Assembly: GCA_024403515.1 (NCBI GenBank)
Contig: JAKSRS010000003.1
Coordinates: forward strand, 121,672 to 185,671
DNA: 64,000 nt
Reading direction: 5' to 3'
Origin: Lachnospiraceae bacterium
GTDB lineage: Bacteria; Bacillota; Clostridia; Lachnospirales; Lachnospiraceae
The notes under the pieces were generated by a model, which worked only from the letters and a program-made list of their open reading frames with translations, had not been told where the DNA came from and searched no databases. The translations under genes were made by a program, and so were the position numbers. Below are positions 43,175-54,100 of this stretch, one piece after another (the stretch's first letter is position 1; each line of letters starts with the position of its first letter).

Positions 43175-43203
43175 TTGACACAGGCCTGCAATCGTACTAT
43201 TCT
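43175..43203 (+). promoter_or_regulatory. araR promoter
   Basis: TTGACA (43175-43180), 17-base spacer, TATTCT (43198-43203). Confidence 0.7.
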
Positions 43204-43225
43204 ATAGACAAGTTATCCGACAACT

Positions 43226-43235
43226 TTTGTACAAA
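43226..43235. promoter_or_regulatory. candidate AraR operator TTTGTACAAA
   Basis: A perfect 10-base palindrome ~16 bases downstream of the expected transcript start. Bacillus AraR boxes are built on the same half-site ATTTGTAC. This suggests autoregulation; spacing between half-sites differs from the Bacillus consensus, so it is an inference. Confidence 0.45.
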
Positions 43236-43295
43236 TTGTTTGTGTTTTTTAGACAACTCAGGAGCACATATTTCAAAGATATAAATGGGGGTCCG

Positions 43296-44363
43296 ATGAA
43301 CGGAGCTAAATACGAAATAATAGTAGAGTATATACACAAGAAAATAGAGGAAGGTCAGTTAAAGCCCGGAGACAAGATGCCTTCTGAGAACGCACTTAAG
43401 GCAAGATTTGGGCTCAGCCGTGAGACTGTAAGACATGCCATGGCGACTCTTGAAAATGAAGGGATCATTTCAAGGGTTAGAGGAAGCGGAACATACATTA
43501 AGAAAAGGCGAGTGGAAGCGAGTAACCGTATAGCAGTAGTTACTACCTATGTCGACAGTTACATTTTCCCTAAGATTATTAAAGGAATAGAGGAAGTGCT
43601 TACCGAAAACGGTTATGTTATGCAGCTTTCCTTTACAAATAACCGTTTTGATCGTGAAAGACAGGTACTTGAAGATATTATTGAGAAGGATGATGTGGCA
43701 GGTATCATCATGGAACCTGCAATGAGTGCACTTCCTTCCCCTAATCTTGATTTGTATGAAAGAATAATTAACAGAGGAGTCAGCCTGATATTTATTAACT
43801 CAGCTGTTAAAGGAACTGATATCCCATGCATATGCTTAGACGATGAAAATGCAGGATATGTTACCACTAAGTATCTGATATCTAAAGGACACAAGAACAT
43901 TGGTGCCCTGCTTAAGATGGATGATGGCCAGGGACATTTGAGATTTTCAGGGTTCCGCCGGGCAATGAGGGAAGCGGGACTTCCTGTTAAGGATGAGACA
44001 ATACTTTGGTACGACACGGTTGACGGAAGTGACTTTTACAAGCTTTCCGACCGTATGATGGATAGATTTTCAGAATGCAGTGCAGTGCTTTGTTATAACG
44101 ACTTAGCCGGACAGCATCTTACACAGATTATGTTAGACAAGGGACTATCAGTTCCTGATGATCTTTCGATAATCGGTATTGATGATTCGGTTACAGCCAT
44201 TATCTCACCGGTACAGTTAACATCTTATCTGCATCCTGCGGACGATTTGGGAAAACTTGCGGCTAAAAGTATTCTGACACTTTTAACAAATCCAAATGCA
44301 ATTGTATCGTACAAATTTAAAACCAAGATAGTAGAACGCGACAGCGTTAAAGAAAATGAATAG
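43296..44363 (+). CDS. araR: AraR-type GntR/LacI-chimera repressor
   Basis: 355 residues from ATG 43296, chosen because GGGGG lies four bases upstream. N-terminal winged helix of the GntR type (GDKMPSENALKARFGLSRET; VRGSGTYIKKRR), then a periplasmic-binding-protein-like effector domain of the LacI type (IAVVTTYVDSYIFPKIIKGI; IGIDDSVTAIISPVQLTSY). This exact chimera is AraR, which binds L-arabinose. It precedes the ribulokinase and epimerase genes, 24 bases from the former. Confidence 0.88.
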   Translation: MNGAKYEIIVEYIHKKIEEGQLKPGDKMPSENALKARFGLSRETVRHAMATLENEGIISRVRGSGTYIKKRRVEASNRIAVVTTYVDSYIFPKIIKGIEEVLTENGYVMQLSFTNNRFDRERQVLEDIIEKDDVAGIIMEPAMSALPSPNLDLYERIINRGVSLIFINSAVKGTDIPCICLDDENAGYVTTKYLISKGHKNIGALLKMDDGQGHLRFSGFRRAMREAGLPVKDETILWYDTVDGSDFYKLSDRMMDRFSECSAVLCYNDLAGQHLTQIMLDKGLSVPDDLSIIGIDDSVTAIISPVQLTSYLHPADDLGKLAAKSILTLLTNPNAIVSYKFKTKIVERDSVKENE

Positions 44364-44387
44364 TTTTATAAACAGGAGGGCCTAATT

Positions 44388-45995
44388 ATGGGTTACAACA
44401 AGGAAGAGATTAAACAGCTTATTGAAGCCGGAAAGGCTGTAATGGGTATTGAATTTGGTTCAACAAGAATTAAAGCAGTTCTTGTTGACGACAAGAATAC
44501 ACCTATTGCATCAGGAAGTCATGAATGGGAAAACCATCTTGATAACGGTATCTGGACATATCCTCTTTCAGAGATTCACGAAGGATTCCAGGATTGCTAC
44601 AAGGACTTAAAGAAGGATGTTATGAGCCAGTACGGCGTAGCGTTAAAGAAAGTAGGCGCAATCGGAATCAGCGCCATGATGCACGGTTATGTTGTATTTG
44701 ATAAGGACAACAATCTTCTTGTTCCTTTCCGTACATGGAGAAATACAATTACTGAAGAAGCAAGTGAAAAGCTTACAGAACTTTTCGGATACAATATTCC
44801 TCAGCGTTGGAGTATCGCACACCTTTATCAGGCTATGTTAAAGAAAGAACCTCATGTTAAGGATATTGCTTTCCAGACAACACTTGCAGGATACATTCAC
44901 TGGATGCTTACCGGTAAGAAAGTAATGGGCGTTGGTGAAGCTTCAGGTATGTTCCCTATCGACATCAATACACATGACTTTGATGAAACAATGGTTTCTA
45001 AATTTGATAAGCTTGTTGAAGCTGACGGATACTCATGGAGATTTAGAGACATTTTCCCTAAGGTTCTTGTAGCCGGAGAAGATGCAGGTACACTTACAGC
45101 AGAAGGTGCTAAGTTCCTTGATCCTACAGGAGAATTGGAAGCAGGCGTTCCTGTTTGTCCTCCCGAAGGTGATGCCGGTACAGGTATGGTTGCAACTAAT
45201 GCAGTTAAGGTTAGAACAGGTAACGTTTCAGCCGGTACAAGCGTATTTGCAATGGTAGTTCTTGAAAAGAACCTTTCAAAGGTTTATCCCGAAATCGACC
45301 TTGTAACAACTCCTTCAGGCGACCTTGTAGGTATGGTTCACTGCAACAACTGTACATCAGACCTCAATGCGTGGGTTGGTATTTTTAAAGACTTCCTTGA
45401 AAGCTACGGCATGGAAGTAGATATGAATAAGTTATTTGGAACTTTGTATAACAAGGCATTAGAAGGCGATAAGAACTGTGGTGGTTTACTTTCATACAAC
45501 TACTTCTCAGGAGAAGGTGTAACAAAGCTTGATGAAGGTCGTCCTTTATTTGTTCGCGAGCAGAACGCTAAGCTTAACCTTGCAAACTTCATGAGAACTC
45601 ACCTTTATGCTTCTTTATCAACACTTAAGCTTGGCTGCGATATCATGCTTAAGGAAGAAGGCGTTAAGGTTGATTCTATCACAGGTCACGGCGGACTCTT
45701 TAAGACTAAGGGTGTAGGTCAGTCAATTCTTGCAGCAGCATTAAATGCTCCTGTTTCAGTTATGGAAACAGCAGGTGAAGGTGGTGCCTGGGGCATGGCC
45801 TTACTCGCTTCATATATGATTAATAAGGCAAATGGAGAATCACTTGAAGATTACCTTTCAAACAAAGTATTTGTTGGAATGAACGCTTCAACAATCGCTC
45901 CTGATGCTGATGATGTTAAGGGCTTTGATGAATACCTTGAGACTTACAAGGCGGGTCTTGCAATTGAAAAGGCAGCAATTAACAGTATTAAATAA
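44388..45995 (+). CDS. araB: FGGY-family kinase, probable L-ribulokinase
   Basis: 535 residues. The N-terminal phosphate-binding strand [16 protein letters not shown] and the later [16 protein letters not shown] and [17 protein letters not shown] are FGGY/actin-like ATPase features. [20 protein letters not shown] is the substrate-domain part. The neighbours araR and araD point to L-ribulose as substrate, though xylulose cannot be excluded. AGGAGG precedes the ATG. No terminator separates it from araR. Confidence 0.85.
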   Translation: MGYNKEEIKQLIEAGKAVMGIEFGSTRIKAVLVDDKNTPIASGSHEWENHLDNGIWTYPLSEIHEGFQDCYKDLKKDVMSQYGVALKKVGAIGISAMMHGYVVFDKDNNLLVPFRTWRNTITEEASEKLTELFGYNIPQRWSIAHLYQAMLKKEPHVKDIAFQTTLAGYIHWMLTGKKVMGVGEASGMFPIDINTHDFDETMVSKFDKLVEADGYSWRFRDIFPKVLVAGEDAGTLTAEGAKFLDPTGELEAGVPVCPPEGDAGTGMVATNAVKVRTGNVSAGTSVFAMVVLEKNLSKVYPEIDLVTTPSGDLVGMVHCNNCTSDLNAWVGIFKDFLESYGMEVDMNKLFGTLYNKALEGDKNCGGLLSYNYFSGEGVTKLDEGRPLFVREQNAKLNLANFMRTHLYASLSTLKLGCDIMLKEEGVKVDSITGHGGLFKTKGVGQSILAAALNAPVSVMETAGEGGAWGMALLASYMINKANGESLEDYLSNKVFVGMNASTIAPDADDVKGFDEYLETYKAGLAIEKAAINSIK

Positions 45996-46015
45996 TTGAA
46001 AGAAGGAAAAAGAAA

Positions 46016-46705
46016 ATGCTTGAAGCTTTAAAGAAAGAAGTTTACGAAGCAAATATGCTTCTTCCCAAGTACGGTCTTGTTACTTTTACCTGGGGAAACG
46101 TAAGTGGTATCGATCAGGAATCAGGTTTATTCGTAATTAAGCCTTCAGGAGTTGATTATGATAAGCTCACTCCCGATGATATGGTCGTTATGGACCTTAA
46201 TGGTGAAAAGGTTGAAGGAAGATATAAGCCTTCTTCTGACACACCTACTCATCTTGAACTTTACAAGGCATGCCCCGATATCGGTGGTGTAGTTCACACA
46301 CACTCATCATACGCAACAAGCTGGGCTCAGTCAGGAAGATCAATTCCCTGCTATGGAACAACTCATGCAGATTACATCTATGGTGAAGTTCCCTGTTTAA
46401 GATGCCTTACAAAAGATGAAATTGATGAAGCATACGAAACCAATACAGGTCTTTTAATTACAGACTACTTTAAGGACAAAGATTTCATGGCAGTTCCTGC
46501 AGTTTTATGCAAAAATCACGGACCATTCACATGGGGTAAAGATGCTCATGAAGCAGTTCACAATGCAGTAGTATTAGAAGAAGTTGCCAAGATGGCATTT
46601 AGAACTGAGCTTATTAATCCCAGCGTTCGCCCTGCTCCCAGTGAACTTCAGGACAAGCACTATTACCGTAAACACGGCGCAAACGCTTATTACGGCCAGA
46701 ACTAA
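46016..46705 (+). CDS. araD: L-ribulose-5-phosphate 4-epimerase
   Basis: 229 residues. Class II aldolase fold: [40 protein letters not shown] and the zinc ligands in [12 protein letters not shown] plus the later [10 protein letters not shown]. It converts L-ribulose 5-phosphate to D-xylulose 5-phosphate, the substrate of the transketolase encoded next. Twenty bases after araB. Confidence 0.95.
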   Translation: MLEALKKEVYEANMLLPKYGLVTFTWGNVSGIDQESGLFVIKPSGVDYDKLTPDDMVVMDLNGEKVEGRYKPSSDTPTHLELYKACPDIGGVVHTHSSYATSWAQSGRSIPCYGTTHADYIYGEVPCLRCLTKDEIDEAYETNTGLLITDYFKDKDFMAVPAVLCKNHGPFTWGKDAHEAVHNAVVLEEVAKMAFRTELINPSVRPAPSELQDKHYYRKHGANAYYGQN

Positions 46706-46727
46706 AATCGCAATATTTAGGATATGA

Positions 46728-46769
46728 TTAGCACTAAACGAAATAGATTTGTTAATTTGTTTGTGCTAA
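46728..46769. promoter_or_regulatory. inverted repeat in the transketolase promoter region
   Basis: TTAGCAC (46728-46734) and GTGCTAA (46763-46769), extended inward by TAAAC and GTTT, flank ~19 AT-rich bases. No T-run follows. TATAAT at 46794-46799 lies just downstream. A regulator-binding site or looping element is possible. Confidence 0.45.
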
Positions 46770-46812
46770 AGTCAACATATAACTTAAAAAAACTATAATA
46801 AGGAGAATTGAA

Positions 46813-47652
46813 ATGGATAACCTTACACTTCAGAAAACAGCCAATGAAGTACGTAAAGGTGTTGTAACTTCAGTTCACGCTGCTAAAGCCGGACATCCCG
46901 GTGGATCATTATCAGCAGCTGATATGTTCACATACCTTTACTTTGAAGAAATGAATATCGACCCTAAAAACCCCAAGAAAGAAGATCGCGACCGCTTCGT
47001 TCTTTCTAAAGGTCATACAGCACCCGGTCTTTATTCAACACTTGCAAACCGTGGTTATTTCCCCGTTGAAGATCTTGTTACATTAAGAAAGTTAGGATCA
47101 TACCTTCAGGGACATCCCTGCTACCAGCATGTACCCGGTGTAGATATGTCATCAGGTTCTCTTGGACAGGGTATCTCAGCAGCAGTTGGTATGGCACTTG
47201 CAGCTAAGTTAGATAACAAGTCATTTAGAACATATACTCTTCTTGGTGATGGTGAAATCCAGGAAGGTCAGGTTTGGGAAGCTGCTATGTTCGCAGGCGC
47301 TCGTGAACTTGATAACCTCGTTGTTATCGTTGACAACAACGGATTACAGATCGATGGTAAGATTGAAGACGTTTGCTCACCTTATCCTATCGATAAGAAG
47401 TTCGAAGCTTTCAACTTTAACGTAATCAATATTGACGGTCATGACTTTGACCAGATTCGTGCAGCTTTTGATAATGCTAAGGCATGCAAAGGAAAGCCTA
47501 CAGCAATTATCATGAAGACTACAAAGGGTAAGGGCGTAAGCTTCATGGAGAACAATGCCGGATGGCACGGAAAAGCTCCTAACGATGAAGAGTACGCAAC
47601 AGCTATGGCAGATCTTGCTGCTATTGATGAAAAGTTAAAGGAGGGCAACTAA
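46813..47652 (+). CDS. transketolase, N-terminal subunit
   Basis: 279 residues, the thiamine-diphosphate-binding half of a split transketolase. HAAKAGHPGGSLSAADM, DRFVLSKGHTAPGLYS and the ThDP motif LLGDGEIQEGQVWEA...VDNN are present. It moves two-carbon units between pentose phosphates. AAGGAG precedes the ATG. The C-terminal subunit starts two bases after its stop, so the two are made together. Confidence 0.95.
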   Translation: MDNLTLQKTANEVRKGVVTSVHAAKAGHPGGSLSAADMFTYLYFEEMNIDPKNPKKEDRDRFVLSKGHTAPGLYSTLANRGYFPVEDLVTLRKLGSYLQGHPCYQHVPGVDMSSGSLGQGISAAVGMALAAKLDNKSFRTYTLLGDGEIQEGQVWEAAMFAGARELDNLVVIVDNNGLQIDGKIEDVCSPYPIDKKFEAFNFNVINIDGHDFDQIRAAFDNAKACKGKPTAIIMKTTKGKGVSFMENNAGWHGKAPNDEEYATAMADLAAIDEKLKEGN

Positions 47653-47653
47653 G

Positions 47654-48592
47654 ATGGCAGATAAGATTGCTACAAGAGACAGTTATGGTAATGCGTTAGT
47701 AGCATGTGCAGAGGATTTCCCCAATCTTGTTGTTTTGGATGCGGACCTTGCAGGAGCTACAAAGACAGGTACATTTAAGAAAGCATATCCTGAAAGACAC
47801 ATTGACTGCGGTATTGCAGAATGTAACATGACAGGTATTGCAGCAGGACTTGCAACATGCGGAAAGATTCCTTTCATTTCTTCATTCGCTATGTTTGCAG
47901 CCGGAAGAAACTTTGAACAGGTTAGAAACTCAATCGGTTATCCTAACCTTAACGTTAAAATCGGTGCTACACATGCCGGTATCACAGTAGGTGAAGATGG
48001 TGCTACACACCAGTGTAACGAAGACATCGCACTTATGAGAACAATCCCCGGAATGACAGTTATCGTTCCCAGTGATGATGTTGAAGCAAGAGCAGCAGTT
48101 AGAGCAGCACTTGAAATGGAAGGACCTGTATACCTTCGTTTCGGACGTGCAGCTGTTCCGGTATTTAATACAAATGATGATTACAAGTTTGAAATTGGTA
48201 AGGGCGTTCTTCTTCGTGAAGGTACTGATGTAACAATCGTTGCAACAGGTATCTGCGTTGATTCAGCTTTACAGGCAGCAGAAATGCTTGCAGCTGACGG
48301 CGTAAGCGCTGAAGTTATTAACATCCACACAATCAAGCCTTTAGACGAAGAAATGGTTATCGCTTCTGCTAAGAAGACAGGTAAGGTTGTTACAGTTGAA
48401 GAACATTCAATCATTGGCGGACTTGGTTCTGCAGTATGTGATGCTCTTTGCGCTAAGAATCCCGTTCCTGTTAAGAAGCTTGGTATGCAGGATATCTTCG
48501 GTGAATCCGGTTCAGCATCAGCACTTCTTGAAAAGTACAAACTTGATGGAAAGGGCGTATACGCTGACATTAAGGAATTTCTTGGTAAGTAA
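47654..48592 (+). CDS. transketolase, C-terminal subunit
   Basis: 312 residues, the pyrimidine-binding half: FPNLVVLDADLAGATKTGTF, DCGIAECNMTGIAAGLATCG (catalytic Glu), GATHAGITVGEDGATHQ and the closing domain EEHSIIGGLGSAVCDALC. Works as a complex with the preceding product. Together with araB and araD it joins arabinose breakdown to the pentose phosphate pathway. Confidence 0.95.
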   Translation: MADKIATRDSYGNALVACAEDFPNLVVLDADLAGATKTGTFKKAYPERHIDCGIAECNMTGIAAGLATCGKIPFISSFAMFAAGRNFEQVRNSIGYPNLNVKIGATHAGITVGEDGATHQCNEDIALMRTIPGMTVIVPSDDVEARAAVRAALEMEGPVYLRFGRAAVPVFNTNDDYKFEIGKGVLLREGTDVTIVATGICVDSALQAAEMLAADGVSAEVINIHTIKPLDEEMVIASAKKTGKVVTVEEHSIIGGLGSAVCDALCAKNPVPVKKLGMQDIFGESGSASALLEKYKLDGKGVYADIKEFLGK

Positions 48593-48610
48593 TTACTGAT
48601 TAAGAACAAT

Positions 48611-48645
48611 ACCCGCAGGTGATTTCATCTGCGGGTTTTATTTTG
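48611..48645 (+). terminator. transketolase terminator
   Basis: ACCCGCAG(GTG) at 48611-48621 pairs with (CAT)CTGCGGGT at 48626-48636, then TTTTATTTT. Confidence 0.85.
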
Positions 48646-48669
48646 TAGAAAGACAATCCTACATTTTTC

Positions 48670-48698
48670 TTGACATAAGAATAAAAATCAAGCAGAAT
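48670..48698 (+). promoter_or_regulatory. promoter of the ABC-F gene
   Basis: TTGACA (48670-48675), 17-base spacer, CAGAAT (48693-48698). The leader contains the 14-base palindrome TATAAGCGCTTATA (48727-48740). Confidence 0.5.
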
Positions 48699-48761
48699 TC
48701 ATAAGGCAAAAGAAAAACACCAGCTTTATAAGCGCTTATACAAGCGTAAAAGGATATTTAG

Positions 48762-50318
48762 ATGAGTATTTTAACAGTTGAAAATCTTACACACGGATTT
48801 GGGGACAGAGCTATATTTGAAGATGTTTCCTTTAGATTATTAAAGGGCGAACATATCGGACTTATCGGTGCAAACGGTGAAGGTAAGTCTACATTTATGA
48901 ACATTATTACAGGAAAACTAATGCCTGATGAAGGAAAAATCGAATGGTCCAAAAACGTTCGAGTTGGCTATCTTGACCAGCATACTGTCCTTCAGAAAGG
49001 AATGACAATAGAAAGCGTACTTAAGTCAGCCTTCGACTTTCTTTTTGAGTGGGAAAGCCGTATGAATGAAATCTGTGACAAGATGGGTGACGCTGATGAA
49101 AAGCAGCTTGAAGAGTACATGGAAGAGTTAGGTACTATACAAGATCTTCTCGACCAGCATGATTTTTATATGATTGACTCCAAGGTTGAGGAAGTCGCCA
49201 GAGCCCTTGGCATATTGGATTTAGGTCTTGATAAGGATGTTACGGAATTATCAGGCGGTCAGAGAACCAAGGTACTTATGGCTAAACTTCTTTTGGAAAA
49301 ACCTGATATCTTACTTCTTGACGAGCCGACTAACTATCTTGACAAGGAACATATTGAGTGGCTTAAAAGATATTTAAATGACTATGAAAATGCTTTCATA
49401 CTCATTTCTCACGATGTTCCTTTTATCAATAGTGTCGTAAATCTTATCTACCATATGGATAACCGTCAGCTTAACAGGTATGTTGGTGACTACGATAAGT
49501 TTATGGAAGTCTACGAAATGCAGAAATCCCAGCTTGAAGCAGCTTACAACAAGCAGCAGAAGGAGATTGCTGATCTTAAGGATTTTGTTGCAAGAAATAA
49601 AGCCAGAGTTGCTACAAGAAACATGGCTATGTCAAGACAGAAGAAGCTTGACAAGATGGATGTTATTGAGCTTGCTGCCGAAAAGCCCAAGCCTGAATTT
49701 AATTTTAAGGAAGCCCGTACTCCGGGAAGATACATCTTTGAGACTAAAGATCTTGTAATCGGATATGATGAGCCCTTGTCTAAGCCTGTAAATCTTCAGA
49801 TGGAGAGAGGGCAGAAGGTTGTTATAACAGGTGCGAACGGTATAGGAAAGACTACTTTGTTAAAGAGCATTTTAGGCCTTATAAAACCTCTCGAAGGAAG
49901 CGTTACACTTGGAGACTACCTGTCTATCGGTTACTTTGAACAGGAAATGGACCAGAATATATCTACCACTTGCATAGAAGAGATTTGGAAAGAGTTCCCT
50001 TCTTTTTCTCAGTATGAAGTAAGATCGGCTCTTGCAAAGTGCGGACTTACAACCAAGCACATTGAATCACTCGTAAAGGTTTTATCAGGTGGTGAGCAGG
50101 CCAAGGTAAGACTTTGCAAGCTTATCAATAGAGAAAGCAACATTTTACTTCTCGATGAGCCTACAAACCACCTTGATGTAGACGCCAAGGATGAACTTAA
50201 AAGAGCTTTAAAAGAGTATAAAGGAAGCATTCTTATGGTTTGCCATGAACCTGAGTTTTATGAAGGACTAGCAACAGATGTATGGAATGCAGGGGAATGG
50301 ACAACGAAGCTGCTCTAA
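48762..50318 (+). CDS. ABC-F family ATPase
   Basis: 518 residues, two ATP-binding domains and no membrane part. Walker A motifs GANGEGKSTF and GANGIGKTTL, ABC signatures ELSGGQRTKV and LSGGEQAKV, and Walker B LLLDEPTNYLD and LLLDEPTNHLD are intact. The linker ~245-310 is Lys/Glu-rich, as in ribosome-acting ABC-F proteins that bind the E site. Length resembles YbiT/YkpA types, so a translation-factor role is more likely than drug resistance, but this is inference. Spacing to the SD-like AAAAGG before ATG is ~12. Confidence 0.92.
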   Translation: MSILTVENLTHGFGDRAIFEDVSFRLLKGEHIGLIGANGEGKSTFMNIITGKLMPDEGKIEWSKNVRVGYLDQHTVLQKGMTIESVLKSAFDFLFEWESRMNEICDKMGDADEKQLEEYMEELGTIQDLLDQHDFYMIDSKVEEVARALGILDLGLDKDVTELSGGQRTKVLMAKLLLEKPDILLLDEPTNYLDKEHIEWLKRYLNDYENAFILISHDVPFINSVVNLIYHMDNRQLNRYVGDYDKFMEVYEMQKSQLEAAYNKQQKEIADLKDFVARNKARVATRNMAMSRQKKLDKMDVIELAAEKPKPEFNFKEARTPGRYIFETKDLVIGYDEPLSKPVNLQMERGQKVVITGANGIGKTTLLKSILGLIKPLEGSVTLGDYLSIGYFEQEMDQNISTTCIEEIWKEFPSFSQYEVRSALAKCGLTTKHIESLVKVLSGGEQAKVRLCKLINRESNILLLDEPTNHLDVDAKDELKRALKEYKGSILMVCHEPEFYEGLATDVWNAGEWTTKLL

Positions 50319-50346
50319 AATGCTATATATTTAGCAATATTTGAAA

Positions 50347-50375
50347 TTGATTATTAGAAGACCCTTTGTTATCAT
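50347..50375 (+). promoter_or_regulatory. rpe promoter
   Basis: TTGATT (50347-50352), 17-base spacer, TATCAT (50370-50375); ATG at 50406. Confidence 0.55.
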
Positions 50376-50405
50376 TTATATGACAATAAGGAAAAGGAAA
50401 CGGAT

Positions 50406-51047
50406 ATGATACTTTCACCATCTATTCTTGCATGTGATTTTGCAATTTTAGGACAACAGATTAAAGAGGCTGACGAAGCCGGAGCTGATTACATCCATAT
50501 CGACGTTATGGATGGTAAGTTTGTTCCTTCTATTTCTTTTGGTATGCCTCTTATCAGTTCTATTCGCAAGGTTACTGATAAAGTGTTTGATGTTCATCTT
50601 ATGATCGAAGAGCCCATAAGATACATTGAAGAGTTTGCTAAAATTGGTGCTGATATCATTACTGTTCACTATGAAGCGTGCCAGGATGTAGATGCAACAA
50701 TTGATGCTATTCATAAGTGTGGATGCAAGGCAGGACTTTCCATTAAGCCTGCTACTCCTGTGGAAGTGGCTTTTCCTTATTTAAATAAAATTGATATGGT
50801 TTTGGTTATGACTGTTGAACCCGGTTTTGGCGGACAGAAATATATTGAAGCATCAACAGATCGCATTAGAGCTATGCGTGATGAAATTACTTCAAGAGGC
50901 TTGTCGTGTGACGTTGAGATCGATGGTGGTGTGATACGTGAAAACATTGATACAGTACTTGAAGCGGGAGCTAATGTTATAGTTGCCGGTTCATCTGTAT
51001 TTAAAGGCAACATTACAAACAATGTACAGTTTTTTAAACAAAAATAA
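50406..51047 (+). CDS. rpe: ribulose-phosphate 3-epimerase
   Basis: 213 residues, TIM barrel. ILSPSILACDFAILGQQI, YIHIDVMDGKFVPSISFG, VHLMIEEP, MTVEPGFGGQKYI and VEIDGGVIRENI are family signatures with the metal-binding His and catalytic Asp residues. It interconverts ribulose and xylulose 5-phosphate, in line with the nearby pentose genes. Confidence 0.96.
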   Translation: MILSPSILACDFAILGQQIKEADEAGADYIHIDVMDGKFVPSISFGMPLISSIRKVTDKVFDVHLMIEEPIRYIEEFAKIGADIITVHYEACQDVDATIDAIHKCGCKAGLSIKPATPVEVAFPYLNKIDMVLVMTVEPGFGGQKYIEASTDRIRAMRDEITSRGLSCDVEIDGGVIRENIDTVLEAGANVIVAGSSVFKGNITNNVQFFKQK

Positions 51048-51066
51048 TGCATAATGACAAAAATTA

Positions 51067-51093
51067 AAAACCCTATTGAAATAGGGTTTTTTT
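51067..51093 (+). terminator. rpe terminator
   Basis: AAAACCCTAT (51067-51076) pairs with ATAGGGTTTT (51081-51090) around TGAA, in a run of T. Confidence 0.88.
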
Positions 51094-51149
51094 ATGTGGT
51101 AAACTCGTAAAAATGCGTAAAGACGGACGTATAAAATCAGGAGGAAATT

Positions 51150-54100
51150 ATGGCAAAGAGAACAGACATTAAAAAAGTGCTCATTATAGGTTCTGGCCCT
51201 ATTATTATCGGTCAGGCTTGTGAATTTGACTATTCAGGTACTCAGGCATGTAAGGCACTTCGTAATTTGGGATATGAAATTGTATTAGTTAATTCAAATC
51301 CCGCAACTATTATGACAGACCCCGGTATTGCTGACTCAACTTATATTGAGCCTTTAAACGTTAATAGATTGGAGCAGATTATTGCTAAAGAAAGACCCGA
51401 TGCGATTTTACCTAACTTAGGTGGACAGTCAGGTCTTAATTTATGCTCTGAACTTGCTTCAGCCGGAATCCTTGATAAATATAATGTAAAAGTAATCGGT
51501 GTTCAGATTGACGCAATCGAGCGTGGTGAAGACCGAATCGAATTTAAGAAAACAATGGATAAGCTTGGCATTGAAATGGCTCGAAGCGAAGTTTCTTACT
51601 CAGTTGATGAAGCTTTGGCTATAGCAGACAAGCTCGGTTATCCCGTTGTTCTTCGTCCCGCTTACACAATGGGTGGAGCAGGCGGCGGCCTTGTTTATAA
51701 CAAGGAAGAGCTTGCAACAGTTTGTGAACGCGGACTTAAAGCGAGTTTAGTAGGTCAGGTTCTTGTAGAGGAATCAATTCTTGGATGGGAAGAACTTGAA
51801 CTTGAAGTAGTAAGAGATGCCAAGGGCCAGATGATTACAGTATGTTTCATTGAAAACATCGATCCTTTAGGAGTTCATACAGGTGACTCGTTCTGTTCAG
51901 CTCCCATGCTTACAATTTCTGAAGATGTTCAGAAGGAATTACAGCGTCAGGCATACAAGATTGTAAATGAAGTAGAAGTAATCGGTGGTACAAACGTACA
52001 GTTCGCTCATGATCCTGTAAGTGGAAGAATCATCGTTATCGAAATTAACCCCAGAACATCAAGAAGCTCAGCTTTGGCTTCTAAGGCAACCGGTTTCCCT
52101 ATCGCTTTAGTTTCAGCTATGCTTGCTTCAGGACTTACACTTGATGAAATTCCTTGTGGTAAGTACGGAACACTTGATAAGTACGTTCCTGATGGAGATT
52201 ATGTAGTAATTAAGTTTGCTCGTTGGGCTTTCGAAAAGTTCAAGGGCGTTCAAGATAAACTTGGTACTCAGATGAGAGCCGTTGGTGAAGTAATGAGTAT
52301 CGGTAAAAATTACAAGGAAGCATTCCAGAAAGCTATCCGTTCTTTGGAAATCGGTCGCATGGGCCTTGGCTTTGCCAAGGACTTTAACTCAAAGTCCAAA
52401 GAAGAACTTTTAAAGATGCTTGCAACACCTAACAGTGAAAGATACTTCATTATGTACGAAGCACTTCGTAAGGGTGCATCAGTAGATGAAATCTTTGAAC
52501 TTACAAAGGTTAAAACATACTTCATTGAGCAGATGAAAGAACTCGTTGAAGAGGAAGAAGCACTTATGAAAAACAAGGGCAACCTTCCTTCAGATGAAGC
52601 TCTTACAAAAGCCAAGAAAGATGGTTTCTCAGATAAGTATCTTGCTAAGATTCTTGAAATCAAAGAAGAAGACGTTCGTAACAGACGTATTGCAATTGGT
52701 GTAGAAGAAGCATGGGAAGGCGTTCATGTAAGCGGAACACAGGACAGCGCATACTACTTCTCAACATACAATGCTCCTGATAAGACAGAAGTTTCAGACA
52801 GACAGAAGATCATGATTCTTGGTGGTGGTCCTAACAGAATCGGTCAGGGTATCGAATTTGACTACTGCTCAGTACACGCAGCATTAGCACTTAAGAAACT
52901 TGGTTTTGAAACTATCATCGTTAACTGTAACCCTGAAACAGTATCAACAGACTATGATACTTCAGATAAGCTTTACTTTGAGCCTCTTACACTTGAAGAT
53001 GTACTTAGCATCTACAAGAAGGAGCAGCCCGTTGGTGTTATCGCTCAGTTCGGTGGACAGACACCTTTAAATCTTGCTGCAGAACTTAAGAAAAACGGTG
53101 TAAAGATTCTTGGTACTTCTCCTGAAGTAATCGATCTTGCTGAAGACCGTGATCAGTTCCGCGCGATGATGGATAAGCTTGGAATTCCCATGCCTGAAGC
53201 AGGAATGGCAGTTACAGAAGATGAAGCTGTTGAAGTAGCAACAAAGATTGGCTACCCCGTAATGGTTCGTCCTTCATACGTACTTGGCGGACGTGGTATG
53301 GAAGTAGTTCACGACGAAGAAACTTTAAGAGAATATATGAAGGCAGCTATCGGCGTTACACCCGACAGACCTATCCTTATCGACAGATTCCTTCGCCACG
53401 CTATGGAATGCGAATCAGATGCAATCTGCGACGGCGAGCACGCATTTGTTCCTGCAGTAATGGAACACATTGAGTTAGCCGGAATTCACTCAGGTGACTC
53501 AGCTTGTATCATTCCTTCAAAGCACATCTCAGAAGAAAACTTAAAGACAATTGAAGAATATACACGTAAAATTGCAGAAGAAATGCATGTGCAGGGTCTT
53601 ATGAATATGCAGTACGCTATCGAAAACGACAAGGTATACGTAATCGAAGCTAACCCTCGTGCATCAAGAACAGTACCGCTTGTATCCAAGGTATGTAACA
53701 TCCAGATGGTTCCTCTTGCAACAGAAATCATTACAAGAGAACTCACAGGAAAGGCATCACCTGTTCCTACACTTAAGAAGGGTGATATTCCTTACTATGG
53801 CGTTAAGGAAGCAGTATTCCCCTTCAATATGTTCCCTGAAGTAGACCCTGTACTTGGACCTGAAATGCGTTCAACAGGTGAAGTTTTAGGTATTTCCGAA
53901 TCATATGCCGAAGCATTTGTTAAGGCGCAGGAAGCAACACAGACAGTACTTCCTCTTTCAGGAACAGCGCTTATTTCAGTAAATGACAATGATAAGCCTG
54001 AAGTAGCAGATGTATGTAAAGACCTTGCAGCAGCAGGATTTACATTTGCAGCTACAGGAAGAACATACGAGCTTATTAAAGAATCCGGATATGAAGTTAA

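Noticed and set aside
43081..43295. A small protein gene between the SpoU-type gene and araR
   Set aside because: The region is accounted for by a terminator, promoter and operator; the open frame has no ribosome binding site.
48762..50318. Antibiotic-resistance ABC-F (ARE) assignment
   Set aside because: Length and motifs fit general ABC-F translation factors and there is no sign of transfer.
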